A stretch of DNA of 27,046 nt from JALHST01 sp038316335 (GTDB lineage: Bacteria > Bacteroidota > Bacteroidia > Flavobacteriales > Flavobacteriaceae): positions 1 through 27,046 of the forward strand of contig JBBQAM010000052.1 in the NCBI GenBank assembly GCA_038316335.1. Reading direction: 5' to 3'. Shown here in pieces: positions 15,758 to 22,722 of this stretch (position 1 is the stretch's first letter; the number at the start of each line of letters is the position of its first letter). Both the position numbers and the translations under genes were made by a program. The notes below the pieces were generated by a model, which saw nothing but the letters and a program-made list of their open reading frames with translations, was not told the origin of the DNA and did not search any database.

Positions 15758-15793
15758 TAATACTCCTAGGCACTGGGCTTCCGAGAATAAAAA

Positions 15794-15821
15794 TTGGGAT
15801 TTGGGATTTGGGATTTGGGAT
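15794..15821 (+). repeat. TTGGGAT tandem tract with G-quadruplex motif
   Basis: Four perfect TTGGGAT copies stand in a row, followed by TTGG. The four GGG runs (15796, 15803, 15810, 15817) are each separated by ATTT, which fits the pattern G3-N4 four times over. The period is also 7 bp, but the unit is unrelated to those of the flanking arrays and is out of phase with both. Confidence 0.92.
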
Positions 15822-15829
15822 TTGGCCTT

Positions 15830-16004
15830 AGGCAGTAGGCAGTGAACAGTAGGCAGTGAACAGTAGGCAGTGAACAGTAGGCAGTGAACAGTAGGCAGTG
15901 AACAGTAGGCAGTGAACAGTAGGCAGTGAACAGTAGGCAGTGAACAGCATCCAGTCAGCGGTATATAGTAAACCTTGAACCTTGAGCCTTGAACAAGTAA
16001 CAGT
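15830..16004. repeat. Heptanucleotide tandem array 2 (25 units in phase)
   Basis: Twenty-five 7-bp units run in strict phase. Units 2-15 are seven perfect copies of the 14-mer AGGCAGTGAACAGT. Units 18-20 are degenerate (ATCCAGT, CAGCGGT, ATATAGT). Units 21-23 change to AAACCTT, GAACCTT and GAGCCTT without losing the 7-bp phase, then GAACAAG and TAACAGT end it. The most homogeneous part (15837-15934) looks recently expanded. Confidence 0.93.
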
Positions 16005-16042
16005 GGGCCGAGTCTGCTGCCCCAAAAACCAGAAACTTTGAT

Positions 16043-16050
16043 TAACTTTG
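16043..16050 (+). promoter_or_regulatory. Promoter -7 box for mtaB
   Basis: TAACTTTG is an exact TAnnTTTG match 31 bases before the TTG start codon, giving a leader of about 25 nt. No TTG lies 19 bp upstream. The repeat array ends only 39 bases upstream, so it borders the promoter. Confidence 0.4.
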
Positions 16051-16081
16051 CAATCCTGAAATACTGAAATTAACACGTGTT

Positions 16082-17461
16082 TTGAATTCACAAACCGCAG
16101 AAACAATAGATCGACAAGACATTGACCTTCGAAAAAAGGTGGCCTTCTATACCTTAGGTTGTAAACTTAATTTCTCGGAGACCTCCACAATTGCAAGAGG
16201 TCTTGGTGATGAAGGGTATCATCGGGTCGATTTTACCGAATGGGCCGATATGTATGTCATTAACACGTGCTCAGTTACCGAAAATGCCGATAAGCGCTTT
16301 AAGACTATTGTCAAACAGGCTCAAAAAATAAATCCAGACGCCTATATTACGGCCATTGGTTGCTATGCCCAACTTAAACCCGGGCAACTGGCAGTTGTTG
16401 ATGGGGTAGATCTTGTTTTGGGTGCCAGTGAAAAATTCAAGATTGCCGATTATGTAAATCAGCTATTTAGTAATCCAGAGCGCATAAAGGGCACTGCACA
16501 AATACATTCCTGCGAGATCGAAGAGGCCGATTTCTATGTGGGGAGCTATGCCATTGGCGACCGCACACGGGCCTTCTTAAAAGTCCAGGATGGATGCGAT
16601 TACAAATGTACCTACTGTACCATACCGCTGGCACGAGGCATCTCAAGAAGCGATTCATTGGAAAATGTTATAAAAAATGCCATTGAAATCGCTGCACAAG
16701 GAATACAGGAAATTGTTTTGACAGGTGTCAATATAGGTGACTATGGAAAAGGTGAATTCGGTGATAAAAAACATGCGCATAGCTTTTTAGACTTGGTGAA
16801 GGCATTAGACAAAGTAGCTGGCCTAAATCGCATACGAATTTCCTCAATTGAGCCCAATCTTCTTGCGAACGAGACAATCGATTTTGTAGCCCAAAGTTCG
16901 GTATTCGTACCACACTTCCATATTCCACTTCAAAGTGGTAGTAATCGAATACTCAAATTGATGCGTCGAAGGTATTTGCGTGAACTTTACGTGAACCGCG
17001 TAAATAGAATACGTGAAACTATGCCCAATGCGTGTATTGGTGTCGATGTAATCGTAGGGTTCCCTGGTGAGACCGAGGAACTTTTTATGGAAACCTATCA
17101 TTTTTTGAACACCTTGGAGATTTCATACTTGCATGTATTTACCTATTCAGAGCGAGACAACACGGCCGCAGTGAGCCTGGAAGGTGCTGTTCCGAAAAAA
17201 ATCAGGAACAAGAGAAGTAAGATGCTTCGCGCACTTTCTGCCAAGAAAAGACGGGCGTTCTATGAACGCCAATTAGGTACCGTTCACACCGTATTGTTCG
17301 AAGGAGGTAATAAAGAAGGTTATATCCAGGGCTTTACTGAAAACTACGTTAAGGTAAAAGCGCCATGGGACCCAAAACTTGTTAATACACTCCACAGGAT
17401 AGTGCTGCGCACGATAGCGAGTGATGGGGTAGTACGATTTGAATTTGTAGACCATTTCTGA
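16082..17461 (+). CDS. mtaB: tRNA (t6A37) methylthiotransferase, radical SAM
   Basis: This enzyme adds a methylthio group to C2 of t6A at position 37 of ANN-decoding tRNAs. The 459-residue protein has the three-domain layout of the family. The N-terminal UPF0004 domain binds one iron-sulfur cluster through Cys27 (YTLGCKLNFSET), Cys63 (INTCSVTENADKRFK) and Cys94 (AIGCYAQL). The radical SAM core carries CDYKCTYC with Cys172, Cys176 and Cys179. A C-terminal TRAM-like segment binds RNA. The motif NTCSVTENAD and the length favour MtaB over MiaB and RimO. The start codon is TTG at 16082: an in-frame stop stands at 16043 and no in-frame ATG lies before the first conserved cysteine. The gene follows the repeat island and ends in a bidirectional terminator. 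Confidence 0.92.
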   Translation: MNSQTAETIDRQDIDLRKKVAFYTLGCKLNFSETSTIARGLGDEGYHRVDFTEWADMYVINTCSVTENADKRFKTIVKQAQKINPDAYITAIGCYAQLKPGQLAVVDGVDLVLGASEKFKIADYVNQLFSNPERIKGTAQIHSCEIEEADFYVGSYAIGDRTRAFLKVQDGCDYKCTYCTIPLARGISRSDSLENVIKNAIEIAAQGIQEIVLTGVNIGDYGKGEFGDKKHAHSFLDLVKALDKVAGLNRIRISSIEPNLLANETIDFVAQSSVFVPHFHIPLQSGSNRILKLMRRRYLRELYVNRVNRIRETMPNACIGVDVIVGFPGETEELFMETYHFLNTLEISYLHVFTYSERDNTAAVSLEGAVPKKIRNKRSKMLRALSAKKRRAFYERQLGTVHTVLFEGGNKEGYIQGFTENYVKVKAPWDPKLVNTLHRIVLRTIASDGVVRFEFVDHF

Positions 17462-17487
17462 GGGACCACAAATGGCCCATCAATAAA

Positions 17488-17511
17488 AAATCCCGTCTTA
17501 TAACGGGATTT
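17488..17511. terminator. Bidirectional terminator between mtaB and the acetyltransferase gene
   Basis: AAATCCCGT (17488-17496) and ACGGGATTT (17503-17511) form a perfect 9-bp stem with a 6-nt loop. On the minus strand the stem runs straight into a T-tract (complement of 17485-17490), a textbook end for the minus-strand gene. On the plus strand it lies 26 bases after the mtaB stop. Confidence 0.85.
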
Positions 17512-17534
17512 GGCTTCTTTTCAAAAATGTCTTT

Positions 17535-17828
17535 TTAGATACGAATACCTACTGGCAACATTTCCTTATACTGTCTGTTCTTGCGTAAAAAACCCGCTAT
17601 TTGCGGGCTGGTCGGGACGACCCGCTGATTCTGATTTTGAATGTGGTGCAGTACAGACTTGATAAATTCTTCTTTAAAACCTTCTGCCGTAATTTCTTCG
17701 GGAATGACCAATTTGGTCAAAAAAACCTTACGTTCTTGGGAAGAGTATTCGATTTTGGCTAAATGGCCATCAACCCTGGTTTCAAATTGGCGCAAAAAAC
17801 TGTTGTCCTTAACTTCTACTTCATTCAT
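17535..17828 (-). CDS. Small GNAT-like N-acetyltransferase (GCN5-related, NATD1/YjdJ type)
   Basis: The 97-residue protein matches the short GCN5-related N-acetyltransferase family (Pfam Acetyltransf_CG type). It has an N-terminal strand pair FETRVDGHLAKIEYS, a central strand KVFLTKLVIPEEITAEGF, a helix EEFIKSVLHHIQNQNQRVVP, and a final IAGFLRKNRQYKEML segment. These proteins keep only the core acetyl-CoA-binding fold; their substrates are mostly unknown. The usual VPxxxxGxG loop is replaced by VIPEEITAEGF, which is normal for the subfamily. The ATG at 17828 is the natural start. The gene stands alone, convergent with mtaB and sharing its terminator, and divergent from the hydrolase gene. A strong inverted repeat lies 30 bases upstream. 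Confidence 0.78.
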   Translation of the reverse strand: MNEVEVKDNSFLRQFETRVDGHLAKIEYSSQERKVFLTKLVIPEEITAEGFKEEFIKSVLHHIQNQNQRVVPTSPQIAGFLRKNRQYKEMLPVGIRI

Positions 17829-17858
17829 ATAGTTTGATTTAAATTGGTCTCAGACAAA

Positions 17859-17888
17859 AAAATTACAATGTTCTCGTATTGTAATTTT
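17859..17888. repeat. Inverted repeat in the divergent acetyltransferase-hydrolase spacer
   Basis: AAAATTACAAT (17859-17869) and ATTGTAATTTT (17878-17888) form a perfect 11-bp inverted repeat with an 8-nt centre. It lies 30 bases upstream of the acetyltransferase start and 103 bases upstream of the hydrolase ATG. That is a suitable place for an operator acting on both genes; it is AT-rich and lacks the GC stem expected of a terminator. Confidence 0.5.
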
Positions 17889-17991
17889 CTACTTTTAAAA
17901 AAGGATGTATAATTTGGGGTAATTCATGCAACTGGAACAAAAGTAGTAAAAATAATGCAATTTTCCTAGTAAAAAGATTAGCTTGCCATCT

Positions 17992-18654
17992 ATGAACACA
18001 CCTAGGATTCAGGTCTATTTTATGCCAGGGATGGCCGCGAACTCAGGTATCTTTGAGAATATTTGCCTCCCAAAACTCAAATTTGAACTGCATTTCTTAG
18101 AATGGTTTGTCCCTAATAAAGACATGACACTGACAGAATATGCCATATTAATGAATACACATATTAGGCATGAAAATCCAGTACTCATTGGGGTTTCATT
18201 CGGAGGTATTTTGGTACAGGAGATGGCCAAATTGATCAAAACACGAAAGGTGATCATTATTTCGAGCGTAAAATATACGTCGGAACTGCCCAAGCGAATG
18301 GTTTTTGCGAAATATACCAAAATACATAGATTACTTCCCACTGGTTTGGTAAATAACGTAGAATTACTGGCTAAATACGCTTTTGGGGAATCTGTAGTAA
18401 AACGGTTGGAACTTTATGAAAAATACCTCTCGATTCGCGACGCATATTATTTGGACTGGGCGATCGATCAAATGGTAAACTGGCAACAAACCCACTGTCT
18501 GGATAACCTAGTGCACATTCATGGGGAAAAAGACGCGGTATTTCCAATCGGCTATATCGTAGATTGCATTCGGGTACCAAATGGCACCCATACCATGATC
18601 ATTCATCGGGCCAAATGGTTTAATGAACGACTTCCAACAATTATTTTGGAATAA
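17992..18654 (+). CDS. Alpha/beta hydrolase
   Basis: The 220-residue protein has a compact alpha/beta-hydrolase fold. The start region VYFMPGMAANSGIFENI resembles an oxyanion-hole loop. GVSFGG (67-72) is the nucleophile elbow with Ser69. HGEKDAVFP supplies Asp181 and NGTHTMIIH supplies His200, completing a catalytic triad. No signal peptide is seen, so it should be cytosolic. Esterase, lipase-like or thioesterase activity are all possible; the substrate is not recognisable. A TTG at 17983 would add three residues, but the ATG at 17992 is the more likely start. A lytic transglycosylase gene follows 41 bases downstream with its own promoter-like sequence. Confidence 0.8.
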   Translation: MNTPRIQVYFMPGMAANSGIFENICLPKLKFELHFLEWFVPNKDMTLTEYAILMNTHIRHENPVLIGVSFGGILVQEMAKLIKTRKVIIISSVKYTSELPKRMVFAKYTKIHRLLPTGLVNNVELLAKYAFGESVVKRLELYEKYLSIRDAYYLDWAIDQMVNWQQTHCLDNLVHIHGEKDAVFPIGYIVDCIRVPNGTHTMIIHRAKWFNERLPTIILE

Positions 18655-18676
18655 GCGAGTTGTAATACTACCTTTG
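18646..18676 (+). promoter_or_regulatory. Probable promoter for the lytic transglycosylase-cls operon
   Basis: TTG (18646-18648), 20 bases, then TACCTTTG (18669-18676) fits the Bacteroidetes pattern with a spacer one base longer than usual. The upstream box lies inside the end of the hydrolase gene. A second exact -7-like box, TAAATTTG, occurs at 18686-18693, but it is too close to the ATG to serve. Confidence 0.42.
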
Positions 18677-18695
18677 AGTAACTTATAAATTTGTA

Positions 18696-19649
18696 ATGAT
18701 GAAGATTTTGAAGAATATTTTGATGCTTTTGGGCGTCTTCTTTGTAGTAAGTACGTTGGTATTTGCCGTGCAGGATTACAATGGAATGGATAAAAATGAA
18801 GAAACTACTGCCGTAATCGATAAAAATGTAGCCGATGGCTATAAGATCAGTACGATTGATATCCCTAAAGATCTAAACTTTGCAGGTGAAGCGGTACCTA
18901 TGGAGGATCCGGAAGTTATGGAACGCGTGGATCGGGAATTCCTAGTGAATACCTACTGGCAATCAAACGCACTCTTGCTAATGAAAAGGGCCAACAAGTA
19001 TTTCCCGATTATAGAGCCCATTCTCGCAAAAAACGGCATCCCGGATGATTTTAAATATTTAGCGGTCGCCGAAAGCGGTCTTCAGAACGTGGTTTCTCCA
19101 GCCGGAGCAACTGGTTTTTGGCAGATAATGAAGGCCACCGGTAAGGAATACGGTTTGGAAATCAATGACAATGTCGATGAACGGTATCATATCGAAAAGG
19201 CCACCGAGGTGGCTTGCAAATATATCAAGGCATATAAGGAAAAGTATGGCAACTGGACTATGGCTGCAGCTACCTACAATACAGGTACAGGTTCAATCGA
19301 TAAGTTTATGGGTATTCAAAAAGCCAATGATTATTATGATCTATTGTTGGGTGAGGAGACAGGCCGTTACGTATTTCGAATTATGGCCATCAAGGAAATT
19401 TTGTCCAACCCCGAGAAATATGGCTTTTATATATCCAAGGAAGACATGTATAACGCTGTACCGACCTTTAAGGTTGAAGTAAATGAGCCGGTCTTAAGTT
19501 TTGCCGATTTTGCCAAGCAGTACGAGATCAATTATAAGATATTAAAGCGACACAATCCGTGGTTACGCGAGCCCAATTTGAACAATACTTCAAATAAAAC
19601 CTACATCATAGAGATACCAAACAAAGGCTACTACAAGATGGGTAAATAA
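18696..19649 (+). CDS. Membrane-bound lytic murein transglycosylase (SLT domain, MltD-like)
   Basis: This enzyme cleaves peptidoglycan glycan strands to 1,6-anhydro products in the periplasm. The 317-residue protein has an N-terminal membrane or signal segment (about 4-25). The SLT domain runs about 90-245 with AVAESGLQNVVSPAGATG, where Glu126 is the catalytic acid, then GFWQIM and AAATYNTGTGSID (190-202). A C-terminal part from about 255 contains FADFAKQYEINYKILKRHNP, which looks like a single degenerate LysM-type wall-binding repeat. The start could be Met1 or Met2 (18696 or 18699). Its stop overlaps the ATG of the cardiolipin-synthase gene by one base, so the two are co-translated, suggesting joint envelope maintenance. 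Confidence 0.9.
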   Translation: MMKILKNILMLLGVFFVVSTLVFAVQDYNGMDKNEETTAVIDKNVADGYKISTIDIPKDLNFAGEAVPMEDPEVMERVDREFLVNTYWQSNALLLMKRANKYFPIIEPILAKNGIPDDFKYLAVAESGLQNVVSPAGATGFWQIMKATGKEYGLEINDNVDERYHIEKATEVACKYIKAYKEKYGNWTMAAATYNTGTGSIDKFMGIQKANDYYDLLLGEETGRYVFRIMAIKEILSNPEKYGFYISKEDMYNAVPTFKVEVNEPVLSFADFAKQYEINYKILKRHNPWLREPNLNNTSNKTYIIEIPNKGYYKMGK

Positions 19650-21112
19650 TGTGGGCCTTCGTCAAAGAGAATGTTTGGCCTATACTTTTTACCCTAAACT
19701 ACCTTCTGGTAGCTGTAATGGTTGTTTTTATACTTCTTAGAAACAGCAATCCCGTAAAGACAATAACGTATTTATTTGCACTGGTCACCTTGCCATTTCT
19801 TGGTTTATTGGTGTATTACCTTGTGGGTCGTGATTATCGGAAGAACAAAATATTTGAGAAGAAACGATTTCTTGATAATGCGAAACTTCGGGAGTGGAAG
19901 TCGAAATTCGAATTGAACAAGGAAGAACGGGAGGATTTTGAGGAACAATTCGGCGAAAGTATTTTTAAAATATATAAACTACTGAAAAACAATGAGAAAG
20001 CGGTTTTGACCTTTGACAATGACGCCAAAATTTTAATCAATGGGGAGCAAAAATTCAAAATGCTTAGAGACGACCTGCGCAATGCGAAACATCATATTCA
20101 CATGGAATATTTTGTTATCGTAGATGATGAACTGGGTCAGGAGCTCATTGATATACTTCACGAAAAAGCCCTTGAAGGAGTTCAAATTCGATTGATTTAT
20201 GATGATGTAGGTAGTGACCTAAGTTCAAAAACAAAAAGAAAACTTACGGCCAGCTCCATTGAGCATTTTCCGTTTATGCCTGTGATATTTACCAATTCAA
20301 CGAGTAAGCTAAACTATCGTGACCATCGGAAAATTGTAGTGATCGACGGGGAAATTGGCTATGTGGGAGGCATAAATATCGAGAAGAAGTATGACAATAC
20401 CTATAACAACGCAAGGTATTGGAGAGACACACATCTCAGATTGGAGGGAAGTGCCGTAGGATCCTTACAAGCGTCCTTTTTATTGAGTTGGGAATTTGTT
20501 TCAACCCGGAAAATCACACTAGATAGTCAAATGTTTCCCAAGGAAAAACCGATTTCAAAGGATCCAGTGGCCGTGCAAATCGCCGCGAGTGGTCCTGATA
20601 CAGATTGGGCGAATATTATGGAGGCCTTATTTGCGGCGATAAATGGTGCGCAGGAATACATCTATATTACTTCGCCCTATTTGGTGCCCAATGACGAAAT
20701 TATTACAGCGCTCAGCACGGCATCAAGAAGTGGCGTGGAAGTTTCTATTATTATACCCTATAAATCAGATTCATGGGGTGCACAATATGCGTCCGACTCC
20801 TATATTGAACAACTATTGTACTCAAACATTAAAGTTTTTAGGTACAAAAAGGGATTTGTGCATGCCAAATCAATCGTTATCGATGATGTTTTTTTAAGTA
20901 TCGGAACTGCAAATCTAGATTATAGAAGCTTTTCAATCAATTTTGAAATAAATGCCATGATGTATGGGGCCAGAATGGCCAAGGAAATGAAAAAAATCTT
21001 TCTTGATGACCTAAAGGAATGCGAACAAGTGGCATTGGAACGCTGGCAGGAAAGAAGTGTTTCAAGGAAACTCAAAGAATCGGTTTGTAGGCTTTGGGGA
21101 CCCTTATTATAA
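19649..21112 (+). CDS. cls: Cardiolipin synthase-like phospholipase D protein
   Basis: The enzyme joins two phosphatidylglycerol molecules to make cardiolipin in the inner membrane. The 487-residue protein starts with two membrane helices (about 11-31 and 38-59). Two phospholipase D domains follow, each with an HxKxxxxD motif: HRKIVVID (His226, Lys228, Asp233) and HAKSIVID (His405, Lys407, Asp412). Length and layout match bacterial ClsA. It is coupled to the lytic transglycosylase gene through a TAATG overlap. The 113 bp after its stop, facing a convergent gene, shows no obvious terminator. Phosphatidylserine synthase and other PLD enzymes share the motifs, but the two N-terminal helices favour cardiolipin synthase. 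Confidence 0.93.
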   Translation: MWAFVKENVWPILFTLNYLLVAVMVVFILLRNSNPVKTITYLFALVTLPFLGLLVYYLVGRDYRKNKIFEKKRFLDNAKLREWKSKFELNKEEREDFEEQFGESIFKIYKLLKNNEKAVLTFDNDAKILINGEQKFKMLRDDLRNAKHHIHMEYFVIVDDELGQELIDILHEKALEGVQIRLIYDDVGSDLSSKTKRKLTASSIEHFPFMPVIFTNSTSKLNYRDHRKIVVIDGEIGYVGGINIEKKYDNTYNNARYWRDTHLRLEGSAVGSLQASFLLSWEFVSTRKITLDSQMFPKEKPISKDPVAVQIAASGPDTDWANIMEALFAAINGAQEYIYITSPYLVPNDEIITALSTASRSGVEVSIIIPYKSDSWGAQYASDSYIEQLLYSNIKVFRYKKGFVHAKSIVIDDVFLSIGTANLDYRSFSINFEINAMMYGARMAKEMKKIFLDDLKECEQVALERWQERSVSRKLKESVCRLWGPLL

Positions 21113-21225
21113 GATATCAGGTAACGCTACGGAGGCATATGAGCAGTACCCAAGCAAGCAAATTCTTTTCAAAGGAAGTTTAAATAGATCGAGGATTTGT
21201 GCCATAATGCATTGCCTTGAAAATA

Positions 21226-21741
21226 TTAAATCTTCTTCATCTGCTGCTGCATCATTTTAATTTGCTCGGTCAACATATTATTCTTGTCTAATTTTTTAGC
21301 CTCGTTCAATAACATGGTAGCTTCCCTTTTTCGACGTTTCTGCATGGCAATTCCGGCAAGGCTTAATTTAGCCATAGCTACATCATAGTCCATTGTCAAT
21401 CCGAATTTCAGGGCCTTTTTAAAATATTTCTCAGCTTGTGTCAAATTCTTTTGCGAATGAATGATGCCATGAAGGTAATTGAAATAGCCCTGTTGTTTTT
21501 TTATGAGGGATGCCTCCGGATTCTTAATTCGGTCCAACCATTTTTGGGTACCTTCCAAGTCTTGTTTGCGCATTCTTAAAAATGCCAGTAAAATAATTTC
21601 GTTCCGAAAATATAGGAAGACAAAAATTGAGGCTATTAAAATTAAAAATATGCCATTGCCTATGTTTCCCTCAAAAAATTGATAGCCTGAATAGGCAAGG
21701 ATAAGTCCGGTAATGATCAGCTTTAAATTTTTATGGAACAT
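21226..21741 (-). CDS. Small membrane protein with TPR-like repeats
   Basis: The 171-residue protein has two membrane helices near its start (about 7-22 and 29-46). A cytoplasmic-looking helical part follows with TPR-like pairs: GYFNYLHGIIHSQKNLTQAE, KYFKKALKFGLTMDYDVAMA and LSLAGIAMQKRRKREATMLL. TPR segments usually bind other proteins; no catalytic residue is visible and the function is unknown. It ends in a Gln/Met/Lys-rich helix (KMMQQQMKKI). Its ATG overlaps the end of the DUF6263-like gene by 11 bases, so the pair forms a coupled operon. It converges with cls. Confidence 0.72.
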   Translation of the reverse strand: MFHKNLKLIITGLILAYSGYQFFEGNIGNGIFLILIASIFVFLYFRNEIILLAFLRMRKQDLEGTQKWLDRIKNPEASLIKKQQGYFNYLHGIIHSQKNLTQAEKYFKKALKFGLTMDYDVAMAKLSLAGIAMQKRRKREATMLLNEAKKLDKNNMLTEQIKMMQQQMKKI

Positions 21742-22627
21742 TTGATTTATTTATTAATTCGTATGTAATGGTCGATGTAATTGTCGTCGGTATTTCTTGA
21801 ATGCCCATCTCGGTCATCGTCGATGTGCCTTCGGCATGGCCTTCGACCGTCATTTTCTTGATGAAGCCGGAGCCTCGATCGGTAATGATATTAGATTCTT
21901 GTGTACCTTGTAGATGCATAATCGATCCCGGTTCGGTGATATTCATTACTACATCGGCCCAGCCATGGATCTTGGCTTCCGATTCGGATAAGGTCTCCAA
22001 TTTCCAATGATTTTTTGCATTCAACTTTCCTGAAAATTCATTGTCCCAAGTGTCTGAGACTTTTATTCGTTGCAAAGGATAGATAAAGGTCATCTGTTTA
22101 TAATTATTGGAAAGGGCTTGGGAGCCAAATTCCTTTTGTAATGATTTTTTCATAAGGTCGAGTGACAATTTATCATCCAGACCTGAGGCGGTCGCCATTT
22201 TTGACACAAGACTATCCCCGCCTTTTACTTGTAAAATATCCCCATCCCTGGTCAATATCAATTTTACAGGGGTTTCCAAAAGGCTATTGAAAATTTGGGA
22301 TTGCATATCACCTTGGGTAACTTCCTTGGCCTTGATATTCATCAATTCGCCCTGTAGATTCGAGGTCATTTTCAGGTTCAAATCCTTAAAGGTGAGCGCT
22401 ATTTCATAGGTGTCGTCAACCCTTCCCAATACCCTGAATTCTAAAATACCATCTATATTGTTGGTAAGTACTTGGGTAGTACCATCCACTTCTTGGGTTA
22501 TAACCTGTCGGGCGGTTTGTTTTACCAAAAAGACCGCATTGTTTTTCAATTCGTATTGCAAAATCGATTGCCCATACGCCGGGCCTTCGAAAAAAATGAA
22601 TAAAAGTAGTGCAATAAGGTATTTCAT
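21731..22627 (-). CDS. DUF6263-like exported protein
   Basis: The start at the ATG in 22627 gives 298 residues with a clean signal peptide (MKYLIALLLFIFFEGPAYG). A longer frame to 22660 would add 11 residues rich in Arg and Tyr ahead of the signal and is unlikely. The mature protein is mostly beta-strand (YELKNNAVFLVKQTARQVI, TYEIALTFKDLNLKMTSN, ITSTITYELINKS) and resembles the DUF6263 family of exported Bacteroidetes proteins, whose role is unknown. No lipobox cysteine is present, so it is probably periplasmic. It overlaps the TPR membrane gene by 11 bases and is divergent from rpmH. A -7 box lies about 31 bases upstream. Confidence 0.7.
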   Translation of the reverse strand: MKYLIALLLFIFFEGPAYGQSILQYELKNNAVFLVKQTARQVITQEVDGTTQVLTNNIDGILEFRVLGRVDDTYEIALTFKDLNLKMTSNLQGELMNIKAKEVTQGDMQSQIFNSLLETPVKLILTRDGDILQVKGGDSLVSKMATASGLDDKLSLDLMKKSLQKEFGSQALSNNYKQMTFIYPLQRIKVSDTWDNEFSGKLNAKNHWKLETLSESEAKIHGWADVVMNITEPGSIMHLQGTQESNIITDRGSGFIKKMTVEGHAEGTSTMTEMGIQEIPTTITSTITYELINKSNVP

Positions 22628-22657
22628 GTAGTAGTAACGCCTTGAAATTAACATCCG

Positions 22658-22665
22658 CAAAAGTA
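22658..22665 (-). promoter_or_regulatory. Promoter -7 box for the DUF6263-like operon
   Basis: The minus strand reads TACTTTTG, an exact TAnnTTTG match, giving a leader of about 24 nt to the ATG at 22627. This supports the shorter start, since the longer frame would begin inside the promoter. The TTG box is not seen at 19 bp. Confidence 0.42.
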
Positions 22666-22696
22666 ATAAAAACCTACTGGAGCCGGGCAGGCAATG

Positions 22697-22717
22697 TTTA
22701 AAAAATATTTTTTTAAA
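22697..22717. repeat. A/T palindrome upstream of the rpmH promoter
   Basis: TTTAAAAAA, TAT, TTTTTTAAA is a perfect palindrome with 9-bp arms. It ends six bases before the -33 TTG of the rpmH promoter. A- and T-tracts in this place are typical of UP elements that boost ribosomal promoters. Confidence 0.5.
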
Positions 22718-22722
22718 TCAAT

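Larger units (their letters stand above)
15488..16081. other. Non-coding heptanucleotide-repeat island between the GlmU-like gene and mtaB
   Basis: This 594-bp spacer is dominated by 7-bp tandem repeats: array 1 (15541-15757), a TTGGGAT tract (15794-15821) and array 2 (15830-16004). The left 53 bases and the stretch 15758-15793 show no repeat. The right 75 bases carry the likely mtaB promoter. Several minus-strand frames are open through the arrays, but they only read the repeat and encode no recognisable protein. Confidence 0.8.

Noticed and set aside
15541..16004. Possible CRISPR array
   Set aside because: Units are 7 and 14 bp with no spacers between them and no cas genes nearby; this is a simple tandem repeat.
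17908..17913. Sigma-70-like TATAAT before the hydrolase gene
   Set aside because: No -35 box at 16-18 bp, and Bacteroidetes promoters use TAnnTTTG; chance in AT-rich DNA is likely.
21113..21225. Small gene between cls and the TPR gene
   Set aside because: No frame with a start, adequate length and protein-like composition is seen in this 113-bp convergent spacer.
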